Shown one piece after another: positions 9,548-19,371 of a DNA stretch of 64,000 nucleotides (its first letter is position 1; each line of letters starts with the position of its first letter). Origin of the DNA: Vibrio fluvialis (lineage in GTDB: Bacteria > Pseudomonadota > Gammaproteobacteria > Enterobacterales > Vibrionaceae); NCBI RefSeq assembly GCF_900460245.1, contig NZ_UHIP01000002.1, forward strand, positions 1,488,001 to 1,552,000, given 5' to 3'. A model generated the notes under the pieces. It worked only from the letters and a program-made list of their open reading frames with translations, did not search any database and had not been told where the DNA came from. A program made the translations under genes and the position numbers.

Positions 9548-10537
9548 TTATTGCTCCCCCAAACCTTTTTTACCGAAGAAGAAGAATTGAACCATGGTAC
9601 AAGCGGCAATCAGCGCAAACAGCAACCAAGAGATAGCTGACGCCGTCCCCATTTCAAGCCATTCCCAGCCCACTTTGTACAAATACATAGAGATAGTAAG
9701 ACCAGCCTGACCAGTACCGCCGCCGCCGCGCGTCAACACGAACGGTTCTTCAAACAACTGTAAGTTACCAATGATGGTCATAGTGACAGCGAAGAAAACA
9801 AACGGGCGAATCATAGGTAGTGAAATGTTCCAGAAGCGACGTAGTGCGTTAGCACCGTCCATACGGGCAGCTTCAAGAATATCTTTTGGAATCGTCATTA
9901 AGCCTGTGGTGTACAGTACGATGTTGAAACCTGTGTACTTCCAGAACACCATGATAGCGATAGATGGCTTAATCAAAGTTGCATCATCCAACCAGCGAAT
10001 TGGCTGGAAATCATTCACCCACGCAAATGCCCAACCAAACAGTGAACTGTCTGCCAGCGCCATCAAAGTCTGGTTGATGATGCCTGAGTTTGGTGAATAC
10101 ATGTTGAAGAAGATCAGTGATGCAGCAACCGTAGAAGTGATGTACGGAAGAAAATACGCTGATGTTAACCAATGACGGATTTTATCCCCCATCGAAACAA
10201 GAATGTACGCAACCGGAATGGCAATTAAGTGCTGAGCTAGGCCAGATGTAATCGCTAACCAAAAGGTATTTTGCAGAGAACGCCATAGCCATGGGTCTGT
10301 GAGAGCAATTTGGTAGTTTTCAACGCCCACATATTCCATCGCCGCTAACCCTTCCACAGGGTTCCACGAGTGAAATGACAAGAAAACAGAAAAAAGTAAC
10401 GGAAAAATTCCAAATACAGAAAAAATAACTAAAAACGGCAACAGAAACGAATACGGTGTAAGCGCTTTCAAATTCAGGCGAGAAAAAAGGCTTTCGCCGC
10501 CTGATGTTTTCGCTGAGTTACCTGTAGATTGATTCAT
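9548..10537 (-). CDS. ABC sugar importer permease, MalF type
   Basis: This 329-residue integral membrane protein has about six hydrophobic segments and the EAA loop DILEAARMDGANALRRFWNISLPMIRPF, the ATPase docking site. It pairs with the MalG-type subunit encoded directly after it. It follows the solute-binding protein gene by 68 bases that contain a strong hairpin. The cytoplasmic N-terminus is short and Ser/Gly rich. Confidence 0.92.
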   Translation of the reverse strand: MNQSTGNSAKTSGGESLFSRLNLKALTPYSFLLPFLVIFSVFGIFPLLFSVFLSFHSWNPVEGLAAMEYVGVENYQIALTDPWLWRSLQNTFWLAITSGLAQHLIAIPVAYILVSMGDKIRHWLTSAYFLPYITSTVAASLIFFNMYSPNSGIINQTLMALADSSLFGWAFAWVNDFQPIRWLDDATLIKPSIAIMVFWKYTGFNIVLYTTGLMTIPKDILEAARMDGANALRRFWNISLPMIRPFVFFAVTMTIIGNLQLFEEPFVLTRGGGGTGQAGLTISMYLYKVGWEWLEMGTASAISWLLFALIAACTMVQFFFFGKKGLGEQ

Positions 10538-10556
10538 AGTAACAACCTCTTACCTA

Positions 10557-10579
10557 GGGAGGCGTAAGTAACGCCTCCC
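10557..10579 (-). promoter_or_regulatory. Intercistronic hairpin between binding protein and permease genes
   Basis: A perfect 9-bp stem GGGAGGCGT/ACGCCTCCC with a 5-base loop sits between the two cistrons, without a following T run. Similar hairpins after binding-protein genes (malE is the classic case) protect the upstream message and give more binding protein than permease. That role is inferred here. Confidence 0.6.
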
Positions 10580-10605
10580 AAAATTAACACAAGCTTTACT
10601 TTGGC

Positions 10606-11850
10606 TTACATATTTCGTGTACGACGTTTAATCAAGCGCTCAGCTTCTTGAAGCGCAGTCTTGATATCTTTGCCTTCGTCTAACACTTCCATCAGTGCAT
10701 TTTCTAGAACGATAGAACGCGCCACGTGGTCACCTTTCGCTGGCGCAACAGGCTTGATATTCTTCGCCACTTCAGCAAACAACAAACGCGCTTTCTGACC
10801 ACCTAAGAATGGTATTTCTTCTTCGAACATAGGGTCATCGTAAGTGGTTACGTTGGCAGGGAAAGCTGCGATAGTTTCAAAGTGTTTAAGCTGTACATCA
10901 CGACGAGTTGTCATGTATTCAATTAGCTTCCACGCTTCATCTTGTTTAGTTGATTGGGTAGGGATAGAAAGGAAAGAGCCACCCCAACTGCCGTAGATAC
11001 CATCAGGTAGGTGAGATACACCCCATTTGCCTGCAGTTCCCGGAGCAATCCAGTTGTTTAAGTGGCCAAGTAGCCAAGCACCAGATAGCTGAGTTGCGAA
11101 CGTACCGTTACGGAAGCCTTCATACCACTCGTTTGACCAAGCCAGAATTTTGCCATCTAAGCCTTTGTCACGAATTTTCTTCGCAACTTCAAACGCGTGC
11201 ACAAAACGCTCAGAAGTGACCACTGGGTTACCTTCTTTATCGAAGTACAGACCTTCGCCTTCAGGTACAGTAGTAAAAATAATGGCTTGCGCGACGTCAG
11301 ATGCTGAAGCAATCAATTGAATGTTTTTCGCTTTTAGCTTTTCACCAGCCGCAATATATGAATCCCAGTCTTTGATCGCTTCATTCAAGTCGATCCCTGC
11401 ATCTTTAAAGATATCTGTACGGTAGTACATTACACCTGGGCCAAGGTCGACAGGCATACCGTAAACTGAGCCATCAGCACCTTTACCTTGTGCCCAAGCA
11501 TACGGAGCGAAGCGTTCAGCATATTTATCAGCACCGTATTTTTCAGACAAGTTAACTAAACCACCAGACGCTACAAACGGGCCGATTTTCTCTACATCCA
11601 CAACGATCACGTCACCAGCACCTGACCCCGTTGCAAGGTTAGTCGTTAGCTTAGTGTGGTGGTCACCATGGTTGTTCATCAGATAATCAACCTTAATGCC
11701 CGTTTCTTTCTCAAAGTCAGGTAGCAGTACTTTCAAGCTGCTATCAAAATCAGGGAAACCATCAAAACGGATCTGGTTATCAGCTGCGGTTGCCGTTGTC
11801 GCAACTCCCAGTGCAATCGCACTCGAAAGTGCTAAGGTATTAAACTTCAT
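10606..11850 (-). CDS. Extracellular solute-binding protein of sugar ABC importer (family 1)
   Basis: This 414-residue protein starts with a Sec signal peptide (MKFNTLALSSAIALGVATTATAA, cleavage likely after the Ala run near 23). The mature part is typical of family 1 sugar-binding proteins: ETGIKVDYLMNNHGDHHTKLTTNLATGSGAGDVIVVDVEKIGPF and later GKWGVSHLPDG with SWGGSFLSIP. It captures the sugar in the periplasm for the two permeases. It lies 18 bases after the repressor gene, so repressor and transporter are probably co-transcribed. Confidence 0.93.
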   Translation of the reverse strand: MKFNTLALSSAIALGVATTATAADNQIRFDGFPDFDSSLKVLLPDFEKETGIKVDYLMNNHGDHHTKLTTNLATGSGAGDVIVVDVEKIGPFVASGGLVNLSEKYGADKYAERFAPYAWAQGKGADGSVYGMPVDLGPGVMYYRTDIFKDAGIDLNEAIKDWDSYIAAGEKLKAKNIQLIASASDVAQAIIFTTVPEGEGLYFDKEGNPVVTSERFVHAFEVAKKIRDKGLDGKILAWSNEWYEGFRNGTFATQLSGAWLLGHLNNWIAPGTAGKWGVSHLPDGIYGSWGGSFLSIPTQSTKQDEAWKLIEYMTTRRDVQLKHFETIAAFPANVTTYDDPMFEEEIPFLGGQKARLLFAEVAKNIKPVAPAKGDHVARSIVLENALMEVLDEGKDIKTALQEAERLIKRRTRNM

Positions 11851-11868
11851 GCTTTATCCTTAATGTAG

Positions 11869-12873
11869 TTATAGGGTTCTCGTTATATCCTTGACTGAAT
11901 CTCGCACTACTAACGCAGGGTTGAGTTTGAAATTCACATCTTGCTTATTCTTGTTAAGCTTTTGCAGAGTGAGCTGCACAGCCTCAATGCTCATCTGCTC
12001 AATTGGAAAATTAATCGTGCTTAAAGAGGGAGTGAGATAACGAGCAAAAATGTTATCGTCAAAGCCCACAAGTGAAATATCACCAGGAATGGAATAACCG
12101 GCTTCCCGTAACACCTCAAATGCTCCAAACGCCATGTGATCATTTGACGCAAAAATCGCAGTGAACCGACAGTCCCTTTTCAGCAATTTCTTCGTTGCGA
12201 TAACACCTGTTTCTTCCGTAAAGCCTGCTTCAGACACCAGTGCTTCGTTATACTCCAACCCTGCATCTTCCAAGGCTCTTCGATAACCTTGTAAGCGTCC
12301 TCGAGCATCAGATTTGTCTAAAGGCCCGGTAATACAAGCGATCTTGGTATGGCCTTTCTGCAACAGATATTGTGTCGCGAGTTTTCCCCCCAGCTCGTTA
12401 TCAATATCAATACAGCTTCGGGACATCTCTGGAACAAAGCGGTTCACCAAAACCACTGGAATGCCCTGCTCTTCCAAAGAGATTAAGTAATCATCACTCA
12501 GATGATGAACATGGAGAATCAATGCATCGACTCTGCGCCCTAGCAGAAACTCCACAGACTCGCGTTGTCCATGTTCCTTATTGGAACCAGCGGTCACGAT
12601 GGCATGGTAACCAAAGCGACGTAGGTTCTCTTCCAAGCAATGAAGCATGCCCGAATAAAAGCCATTTAGTTCCGGAACGACAATTCCCACGCTGCCAGTA
12701 CGACTCGATGCTAAAGCCTGAGCGATAGAGTTAGGACGGTAGCCCAGTTCTTTAATCGCTTTTTCGACTTTTAGCTTTTTATCGTGACTCACACGACTAG
12801 TACCATTAATCACTCTGGATACTGTCGCCTGAGATACCCCCGCATGCTCAGAGACGTGTTTAATTGTTGCCAC
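11869..12873 (-). CDS. LacI-family transcriptional repressor of the beta-glucoside operon
   Basis: This 334-residue protein has an N-terminal LacI helix-turn-helix (IKHVSEHAGVSQATVSRVINGT, about residues 3-24), the hinge helix NSIAQALASSRTGSVGIVVPEL, and a periplasmic-binding-like effector domain ending with GFDDNIFARYLTPSLSTI. It is the first gene of the operon. A LacI-type operator-like box lies at 12897-12910, 24 bases before its start, which suggests autoregulation. A second box occurs before the porin gene. The effector is presumably the imported sugar or a breakdown product. Confidence 0.93.
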   Translation of the reverse strand: MATIKHVSEHAGVSQATVSRVINGTSRVSHDKKLKVEKAIKELGYRPNSIAQALASSRTGSVGIVVPELNGFYSGMLHCLEENLRRFGYHAIVTAGSNKEHGQRESVEFLLGRRVDALILHVHHLSDDYLISLEEQGIPVVLVNRFVPEMSRSCIDIDNELGGKLATQYLLQKGHTKIACITGPLDKSDARGRLQGYRRALEDAGLEYNEALVSEAGFTEETGVIATKKLLKRDCRFTAIFASNDHMAFGAFEVLREAGYSIPGDISLVGFDDNIFARYLTPSLSTINFPIEQMSIEAVQLTLQKLNKNKQDVNFKLNPALVVRDSVKDITRTL

Positions 12874-12896
12874 CGATACCTCAATACTACTTTTGT

Positions 12897-12910
12897 TGAA
12901 AACGCTTACA
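12897..12910. promoter_or_regulatory. Putative LacI-family operator upstream of repressor gene
   Basis: TGAAAACGCTTACA is an imperfect dyad with the central CG typical of LacI-family operators (10 of 14 positions symmetric). It resembles the box at 16786-16799 before the porin gene. The assignment to the adjacent repressor is inference. Confidence 0.5.
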
Positions 12911-13029
12911 AGCTAAGTATTCCGTAGTTAGTGGGTGTAATGAGTGAGTATGGTCACACTAATTTTTTGGAAAAAATAGAGCTTTCATAAAAGTAGAGAG
13001 CTCTTACAATTTCACCCTCACCCATGAAA

Positions 13030-13045
13030 CAGTTTCATGAAACTG
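13030..13045. promoter_or_regulatory. Perfect 16-bp palindrome upstream of the repressor operon
   Basis: CAGTTTCATGAAACTG is a perfect inverted repeat, overlapping a second dyad TGAAACAGTTTCA (13025-13037). It lies about 155 bases before the repressor gene, in the 264-base gap between repressor and chemoreceptor genes. It could be an operator for an additional regulator; no T run marks it as a terminator. Confidence 0.45.
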
Positions 13046-13137
13046 AATTTTCCTGTTGAACTTTAGTAGCTATTAATATTCTTATTGAAAACATCAAAAT
13101 ATCTAAAACGACAACATTTAATTCTTATTTATACGAC

Positions 13138-15153
13138 TTATTTATTTCTTTCTTTCGGTCGCAAAACAAAACTTTCCGTCAATTCAAATTGAATTTCAGC
13201 CAATCGTTCGAGTTTTTCACCATGATCTGCCACTTGGGTTGAACGCTGTAAATTCTGCTCGGATAACGAATGAATATGACTGACATTTTTCGTCACTTCG
13301 CTGGCAACGGATTGGTGAACAATTGTTGCAGAAGCGATTTGTTGACTGCGATAAGATACTTGATTAAGCAGTTCATGCAGCTTCACAAAGCGCCCATTAA
13401 CCTGCTTGGCTTGCTGCATGCTTTGGGTCATGCCAGCAAGGCAATTGGAAATCTGCTTGCCAGCCATCTCCGTTTGTCGCTGCAAGCGCTCAATTTTATT
13501 TTGAATTTCCTTCGCGCTATGGGTAGTTTGAGCCGCAAGAATCCTGACCTCATCCGCAACCACTGAAAATCCTCGCCCATATTCACCTGCGCGAGCCGCT
13601 TCTATCGCAGCATTCAACGCGAGTAAGTTGGTCTGTTCAGAGATACCAGAAATGGTATCCAAAATAGATCCAATGCTGATACTCTCTTGTTCCAGAGCTT
13701 GATTCGTTGTCGTGACTTGATTTAATTCTTGAGAAAGTCGCTCCAACATAACCACATTCTCAGTCATATCCGTTTGCGCCTTACTAGAGTGCTTAACCGC
13801 TTCAGTCACTAAGCTAAGTGTGTGCTCAGTCGACTGTGCAATATCCGTCACTGAACATTCAATTTCTTCCATCGCGGAAGCCACTGATACAGTTTGCGAA
13901 GTTTGCTCGTAAATAGCGTCATTGAGCTCAGTACTGATACCTTGATTAGTTAATGACGTGCTGTTGAGCTGTGAACTTGACTGACGTATGCGTTCAATAA
14001 TCAGCGATAGATGACGAACAACGAGGTTGACCTTTTCCGCCACTTGTCCAAATTCATTATTTACCGAATACTCCACTTCCTGAGTCAAATCTTTAGCTGC
14101 AATTCGATTTAAAGCATTCAGCAAAAGTCCGGTCGCTTTACGCACCATATTGGTAAAACTCAGCACCAGACATGCGGTAACAAAAATGGATGCCAGTGAG
14201 ATAGCAATAAACAGCGAACGAGTCTCGCTCGATGCTTGTCTTGCTTCATCATAAAGTTGGTTGGCGATTTGGTTTGCATAACGGGAAAGGTTATCGACGT
14301 TCGCCAACTGAGCATCAATTTTTTGCTCTAACTCAGAGCGTAATTCTGCGAGATCCTCAGCTTGTTCAACTACATCAACATGCATCTTGACAGCGCCTGT
14401 TGGTTGGAAAGTGAGTTGTTTAAGTATGGATAGTGGTGTTTCAAGCGAAGAGTAAAGCCCAGAGTGTTTTTTGAACAGTAGTTGTTCGCTCTCTTCAAGG
14501 TATCGCTGGCGATTGGTCAGGCGACGCGCAACGGAGCGGAGTTCCGTCATATCTTGCAACTTGAACACTTCATTAGCTTCGTTGTTTAACAAACCAACTT
14601 GGTTGGTGAGTCCATCCAAAGCTTTTAGCGTCTCTTCCGAATCTGCGCTGCTGCGTGCGAGTTGTAGCGCATTTCCCAACTGAGTAATGAGTGATTGGAA
14701 CTGAGACTGTAACACATAGCTCTGGTCTAACTGATCTAAGTAACTGGCATGTGCGTCAATAACAGCATTCAAAACAATTAATACCTGCTCACCCTGCACT
14801 GTGATTGGCTCTACGTAATCGTACAAGTCTGGGCGTTGCTGTGTTTGAGCAACAAACCAACGAAGCTGAGTATTATAAGTCTCGATATTGGCTTGAATTG
14901 ACTCAACAAAGGGCGGCAGTTCATCCAGATATTGCGCCGATAAATACGGAGTCAAACTGCGGTTAATGTTAAGAAAATCAATGGTAAGCTGCGCTGAGCG
15001 AAGCATCAGCGGCGTTGCATCTTGAGTGATAGATTCCATCTTAGCCGTAACGTTCTGGTTACTACTGACAGATAGCCATGCAGACCCGATCATAATTGCG
15101 ATAACGCACACACAACCAAGATAGAGACGAGAAACTAACGATTGAAAGGGCAT
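13138..15153 (-). CDS. Methyl-accepting chemotaxis protein
   Basis: The protein is about 671 residues from the ATG at 15153, which has AGGTGGAG just upstream; an in-frame ATG at 15264 would run through the porin terminator region. A first membrane segment (residues 9-29) is followed by a roughly 290-residue helical periplasmic sensor region, a second membrane segment ([19 protein letters not shown]), a HAMP region, and a cytoplasmic signalling domain. The conserved tip [35 protein letters not shown] is present. It couples ligand sensing to CheA/CheW. Its place between the sugar operon and porin suggests taxis to the same sugar or its binding protein; that link is unproven. Confidence 0.93.
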   Translation of the reverse strand: MPFQSLVSRLYLGCVCVIAIMIGSAWLSVSSNQNVTAKMESITQDATPLMLRSAQLTIDFLNINRSLTPYLSAQYLDELPPFVESIQANIETYNTQLRWFVAQTQQRPDLYDYVEPITVQGEQVLIVLNAVIDAHASYLDQLDQSYVLQSQFQSLITQLGNALQLARSSADSEETLKALDGLTNQVGLLNNEANEVFKLQDMTELRSVARRLTNRQRYLEESEQLLFKKHSGLYSSLETPLSILKQLTFQPTGAVKMHVDVVEQAEDLAELRSELEQKIDAQLANVDNLSRYANQIANQLYDEARQASSETRSLFIAISLASIFVTACLVLSFTNMVRKATGLLLNALNRIAAKDLTQEVEYSVNNEFGQVAEKVNLVVRHLSLIIERIRQSSSQLNSTSLTNQGISTELNDAIYEQTSQTVSVASAMEEIECSVTDIAQSTEHTLSLVTEAVKHSSKAQTDMTENVVMLERLSQELNQVTTTNQALEQESISIGSILDTISGISEQTNLLALNAAIEAARAGEYGRGFSVVADEVRILAAQTTHSAKEIQNKIERLQRQTEMAGKQISNCLAGMTQSMQQAKQVNGRFVKLHELLNQVSYRSQQIASATIVHQSVASEVTKNVSHIHSLSEQNLQRSTQVADHGEKLERLAEIQFELTESFVLRPKERNK

Positions 15154-15201
15154 ACTCCACCTACTAATAAACAATTCACTACATGCTGTTCTTTGCAAGA
15201 T

Positions 15202-15227
15202 AAAAAATGGGCACACATTGGTGCCCA
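15202..15227 (-). terminator. Rho-independent terminator of the porin gene
   Basis: Stem TGGGCAC/GTGCCCA (15208-15214 with 15221-15227) is followed on the minus strand by six T. A second 8-bp hairpin AGCCCCAA/TTGGGGCT lies at 15257-15282, also downstream of the porin stop. Confidence 0.7.
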
Positions 15228-15314
15228 AAGTTGGAGTTAAATTGGTTGGTAAACCAAGCCCCAATAATCTGCCTTTGGGGCTAAAACATAGATAGACAGT
15301 AAACTATGAGTGGA

Positions 15315-16595
15315 TTACCACCATGCTTCGAACATTGCACCTACTGCAACGGTATCGACAGTTGTTGAAGTAGAAGAACCTGCTTCAGTCGTTTCAACAT
15401 CACCCACAGTGGTGTAGAAACGTAGCATTGGACGGCTCCAAGGTAGGCCACCAAGTGAAACGTTTTGAGAGAGTGTTAGTTTCCAACCATTCACTTCTTT
15501 GCCGTCATCCCAATCTTCCATCGCATAACCCGCTTCTAGCCAAGTTGAATGCACTTCATCCCATTGATACTGAGGACGAATGATACCTGCGTATTCGTTC
15601 TTCTCATCGGCGTCAGTACCAGCAATATTTTTGTATGACACTAAGTAATCAATGATGAATTGATCCGATGCTTTAGCGTTACCTTCCAAACTCGCATATA
15701 CCACTTGTTTGTCGCCCGCTAGATCAAATGTAGAATCATCAGCACCGTCAGCGTATTTCATAACCAATTTATTTGAACTACCAAGAGATAGTACGGCGCC
15801 AACCTGCCACGCTGTTTCTTTGGATTTTTCAGCGCCAGCTTGGTCAGAGGCGAAGCCATAGTTGGCATATAGATCTAGAGTGCCAAATCCTGCATTAATA
15901 CCATGAAGTTTTGACGTGATCGCGTAGACACCAGTATCGTTGTTCAAGCTCCCCCCATCAGAGTCGACTTTTCCTACAAACCCCATATCCAACTTAATAC
16001 CACCAAGGTTTAAGTTATTGAAGCCTGCACCTTGACCGTCATGGGTTAGTAAAAAGTAGTCATTCAGGCCTTGTTGTAAACGACCGTGGAAATCGCGCCC
16101 TGCCCACATGTAAAGCTCAGGCTGACTTTCAAATACGTTAGTCACACCAGCGTAGGCTTTTTTCAAGCTCACACCACCATCAGAACCCCAGTCACGATGA
16201 GCCCACTCGTCGAACATCACAACTACATCCCATTTAGCACCATTATCAGCTTGGAATATTTTACCCAACTGAAACTCACCACCGTTTGATTCGTTACCTA
16301 GGCGTCCCAGTGATTTACCGGTACTACCTACTACCACATAACGGCTGTCGCTATCTGAATAATGTGCGCCGTAGCGAGCATAACCAGAGAAGATAATTCC
16401 TTGAGGTACTTTTGTATCTGGCGTCAATACAGCTTGTTGTTGATCATTTACATAATCAATTTCAACAACCTTAGCTTCCAGCTCTTGAATACGCTTCTCT
16501 AAAGCTGAAATATCGGTATCTGCCGCGAACACAGAGGCAGAGGATAAAATAGATGCCACAGCAAAAGTTATTGGTAAAACTTTAAAGTTCTTCAT
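15315..16595 (-). CDS. Carbohydrate-selective outer-membrane porin (LamB/ScrY family)
   Basis: This 426-residue protein has a signal peptide ending VFAADT near residue 26 and a short coiled coil (ISALEKRIQELEAKVVEID), as in ScrY. LamB-type strand sequences follow: FSGYARYGAHYS, NESNGGEFQLGKIF and WAGRDFHGRLQQGLNDYF. It ends in an aromatic terminus (MFEAWW) as outer-membrane beta-barrels do. It would let oligosaccharides through the outer membrane for the ABC importer. It is a single-gene unit with its own terminator, and a LacI-type box lies 190 bases upstream. Confidence 0.92.
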   Translation of the reverse strand: MKNFKVLPITFAVASILSSASVFAADTDISALEKRIQELEAKVVEIDYVNDQQQAVLTPDTKVPQGIIFSGYARYGAHYSDSDSRYVVVGSTGKSLGRLGNESNGGEFQLGKIFQADNGAKWDVVVMFDEWAHRDWGSDGGVSLKKAYAGVTNVFESQPELYMWAGRDFHGRLQQGLNDYFLLTHDGQGAGFNNLNLGGIKLDMGFVGKVDSDGGSLNNDTGVYAITSKLHGINAGFGTLDLYANYGFASDQAGAEKSKETAWQVGAVLSLGSSNKLVMKYADGADDSTFDLAGDKQVVYASLEGNAKASDQFIIDYLVSYKNIAGTDADEKNEYAGIIRPQYQWDEVHSTWLEAGYAMEDWDDGKEVNGWKLTLSQNVSLGGLPWSRPMLRFYTTVGDVETTEAGSSTSTTVDTVAVGAMFEAWW

Positions 16596-16851
16596 GTTAT
16601 TTCCCTATTAGATTTAGGTTTGTTCTAATTCAGGAAAATAATAAGTAATGAAAGGTTTGAAAATATTTGCCGACTTCACACCCGCACATCGAAATAATTA
16701 ACATGAAACAGTCGTGAAGAATTTTAGATAGGGATATTAAATGGAATTCAATTAGTTAAGAATGAATTTCCTAGTTCACCAACAATGAAATCGCTTTCAT
16801 TTCATGAGGTTTAGCGAATTTAGTCACGAAAAATTCGTGCTCTTTGTGCTT
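16596..16851. other. Intergenic region upstream of porin
   Basis: This AT-rich gap holds the porin promoter region, a LacI-like box (16786-16799) and, further right, the MATE terminator. A small CACGAA/TTCGTG inverted repeat lies near 16825-16839. I see no gene in it. Confidence 0.5.
16786..16799. promoter_or_regulatory. Putative LacI-family operator upstream of porin gene
   Basis: TGAAATCGCTTTCA is a near-perfect dyad (12 of 14 positions symmetric) with central CG, matching general LacI-family operator form. It shares 11 of 14 bases with the box at 12897-12910. It probably places the porin under the same repressor as the ABC operon. Confidence 0.55.
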
Positions 16852-16904
16852 AAAAAACAAACTGCCCGTGAAAAGTTTCAATATTATGAAAACTTTCACG
16901 GGCA
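16852..16904 (-). terminator. Rho-independent terminator of the MATE gene
   Basis: A long stem starting TGCCCGTGAAA (16863) pairs with TTTCACGGGCA (ending 16904). On the minus strand it is followed by a T-rich tract with six T (A run 16852-16857). It follows the MATE stop at 16940. Confidence 0.75.
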
Positions 16905-16939
16905 ACTTTCTTCCACCGTTATATGAAAACAGCTTTATG

Positions 16940-18280
16940 TTACAGAAGTTTGAACCTGACCCAAGATGATGAACGCCATCTCACCAACATAATGATGCCA
17001 CGCACCCATTCATCTAAAGCTATCGCCAACCAAGCACCAATGACCCCAAAGCCCCAATGAATGCCTAAAAGGTAAGAGAAACACACACCGACACCCCACA
17101 TGCACAGTATGCCTATTTGTACTGGGAAACGAACATCCCCTGTCCCTTTCAAAGCAGAGATAAAAACAAGGTTAAACACCCGTCCTGCTTCAAGAATGAT
17201 CGACCCCATCATTAATGTCCCTGTGAGATACAAGATCTCCGGTTGATGAGTAAACAGAGGCAATATCGAATCTCTAAGCAAATAAATAGAGCTGGCAGCA
17301 GAAATAGAGACAACAAAACTCACCAAGAAATAGATCTGCACCCGCTTAAGAATACTCTCTATCCAGCCTTTGCCTATGTAGTAACCCGTCTGAATCTGGG
17401 TTGCTTGACCTATCGCTAAAGCGAAGGCAAACGAGAAACGCGCGATATTTTGCGCATAGGTAAAAGCAGCAAGCGAAGCGGTTCCCATTTGCACAACAAA
17501 GTAGACAATTGCAATCTGTGCCATGTTATAGGACAACACTTCACCCGCATTCATTCCGCCTATTTTAAGAATTTTTTTGTATACCCCAGCAGGAACGTTC
17601 TTTAATGAGCCCATCGGCAATGAAATAGGACTGTATTTCAATATAAAGCCGAGAGTCACCGTTCCAACAATCTGACTCACAACCGTCGCTATCGCCACAC
17701 CTTCAACCCCATAAACAGGCAACCCGAACGGTTGATAAAGCGCTATATAGTTACCAACCACATTCAGCAAACCACTGACCATGTTCACCACCATAGGTGA
17801 GCGAGAATAGCCATAACTGCGCAGAATGGTGGTAAAGACGATACCGATCGTCACGTTAAAAGTCATTGCGCCGCTGATGATAAGATATTCTTGGGCATAA
17901 AGTTCAACTTGAGGTTCGAGACCATAAAAAGAAATAAGATGCACAGCACCCAGCACCGCGGCAATACTCAGCAGAAAACCGACAACGACGGAAAGCGCAA
18001 TACTGGCTACGCCCACATTAGTCGCATCTTGAGTTCGCTCCGCTCCATTGTATTGAGCAATAAGAATGCCGGTGCCGCTGCTGACAAATGTAGAAACAAT
18101 GATCAGGAAAAAGGTTAGCTGAGTGATGACCCCAACCGCTGAAACCGCTTTATCTGAATAACCAGAAAGCATAAATACATCACTGGTACCGAGTGCGGTC
18201 CTCAGCAAAATTTCCACCAATATTGGCCACGTTAAAGCAACAATAGACATACGTTGATGAAATTTTTCATTTTTGGGCAT
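16940..18280 (-). CDS. MATE-family multidrug/toxin exporter
   Basis: This 446-residue protein has about twelve membrane segments. The start MSIVALTWPILVEILLRTALGTSDVFMLSGYSDKAVSAVGV matches the first MATE repeat, and RSYGYSRSPMVVNMVSGLLNVVGNYIALY matches the inter-repeat region. Members export drugs or metabolites with Na+ or H+. It is divergent from the AraC-family gene at 18487, which may regulate it. The substrate cannot be deduced. Confidence 0.9.
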   Translation of the reverse strand: MPKNEKFHQRMSIVALTWPILVEILLRTALGTSDVFMLSGYSDKAVSAVGVITQLTFFLIIVSTFVSSGTGILIAQYNGAERTQDATNVGVASIALSVVVGFLLSIAAVLGAVHLISFYGLEPQVELYAQEYLIISGAMTFNVTIGIVFTTILRSYGYSRSPMVVNMVSGLLNVVGNYIALYQPFGLPVYGVEGVAIATVVSQIVGTVTLGFILKYSPISLPMGSLKNVPAGVYKKILKIGGMNAGEVLSYNMAQIAIVYFVVQMGTASLAAFTYAQNIARFSFAFALAIGQATQIQTGYYIGKGWIESILKRVQIYFLVSFVVSISAASSIYLLRDSILPLFTHQPEILYLTGTLMMGSIILEAGRVFNLVFISALKGTGDVRFPVQIGILCMWGVGVCFSYLLGIHWGFGVIGAWLAIALDEWVRGIIMLVRWRSSSWVRFKLL

Positions 18281-18486
18281 TATTTTGACCTTAAAAGGGA
18301 TAGTAACGCTGTCCCAGAGTGGGCTAACAGGGTGTCATCACTGGCTAGATAAAAGAGTGGTTAATTCTATATTTTTGCCCGAACGGGATATGCAAGTATG
18401 GGTTTGATATTTTTTGGCGTTTAAGTCTATGATAGGCAACAGGCAAATTCTACCAAAAACGCGACCAATAAAAGGAAAATAACGAC

Positions 18487-19371
18487 ATGGAGACCACTTA
18501 TCATCTAAAACACCATCAGCGGTACCCACACCTGAAGTTTGCTTATCTGGATTGTCATCACTACCATGATTTTGGCTTACACAGTCATGATTACTCTGAA
18601 CTGTTTTTAGTGATCAGTGGTAAAGGCAACCACTTAGTATCGTCGCACATTTACCCGCTCAATCCCGGAGATATATTCGTAATAAACGGGGATATTGAAC
18701 ATGCTTTTCAGGATGTCGATAAGCTAAGAATCATTAACTTAATGTTTGAAGCCGATGCCCCACTTTTTGAGACACCTTCACTCAGAAGGCTCTCTGGTTA
18801 TCAAGCGATGTTCAAAGTTGAGCCGGTTGCGCGTCAAACCAGTAAGTACCGCTCACAGCTAACCTTAAACGTCGAACAGTTTTCTATCGTTGAACAGCTC
18901 ATTCAGACAATCGGGCAAGAATATGACCGAGCTGAGAACGGTTTTGAGACCATGCTGACCAGTTTAATGCAGCAACTGGCGGTTACCCTGGCGCGAATGT
19001 ACCAACAACAAACGCAAGACCTTCCTCAAACCACCATGGCTTTAGGCAGAGCGCTTATATTTATTGAACAAAATTTTACCGACAGCAATATGCATAGTCA
19101 CGATATCGCCCAAGCCGCATTTATTAGCCAGCGACAGCTCGAAAGGTTGTTTAAACAGTTTCTCAATACATCGCCGAATCAGTATTTAAGAGAGATGCAG
19201 CTCAAGTACGCGCACACCTTACTGACCAATGACAACCCGATGCCGATTCAGCAAGTGGCAGAGCAATCCGGTTTTAGCGACAGTAATTATTTTTCCAAAT
19301 GCTTTAAGAAAAAATTCACCTTAAGCCCACGCCAATTTATAGACAGGAAAAAGCCTAAACTGGATCTATAG
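18487..19371 (+). CDS. AraC-family transcriptional regulator with N-terminal cupin
   Basis: This 294-residue protein has an N-terminal cupin-like sensor (HSHDYSELFLVISGKGNHLVSSHIYPLNPGDIFVINGDIEHAF) and a C-terminal AraC double helix-turn-helix (IAQAAFISQRQLERLFKQFLNTSPNQYLREMQLKYAHTLL, then IQQVAEQSGFSDSNYFSKCFKKKFTLSPRQF). The layout resembles RhaS/RhaR-type sugar regulators. It is divergent from the MATE gene with 206 bases between them. It is the last gene before the island-like region. Confidence 0.92.
   Translation: METTYHLKHHQRYPHLKFAYLDCHHYHDFGLHSHDYSELFLVISGKGNHLVSSHIYPLNPGDIFVINGDIEHAFQDVDKLRIINLMFEADAPLFETPSLRRLSGYQAMFKVEPVARQTSKYRSQLTLNVEQFSIVEQLIQTIGQEYDRAENGFETMLTSLMQQLAVTLARMYQQQTQDLPQTTMALGRALIFIEQNFTDSNMHSHDIAQAAFISQRQLERLFKQFLNTSPNQYLREMQLKYAHTLLTNDNPMPIQQVAEQSGFSDSNYFSKCFKKKFTLSPRQFIDRKKPKLDL

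Noticed and set aside
9771..10175. 134-residue plus-strand open frame within the MalF-type gene
   Set aside because: It is fully antisense to a clear permease gene and has no protein-like features of its own.
15154..15264. Longer N-terminus for the chemoreceptor
   Set aside because: It would place coding sequence through the porin terminator and lacks a ribosome site; the start at 15153 gives a normal N-terminal membrane segment.
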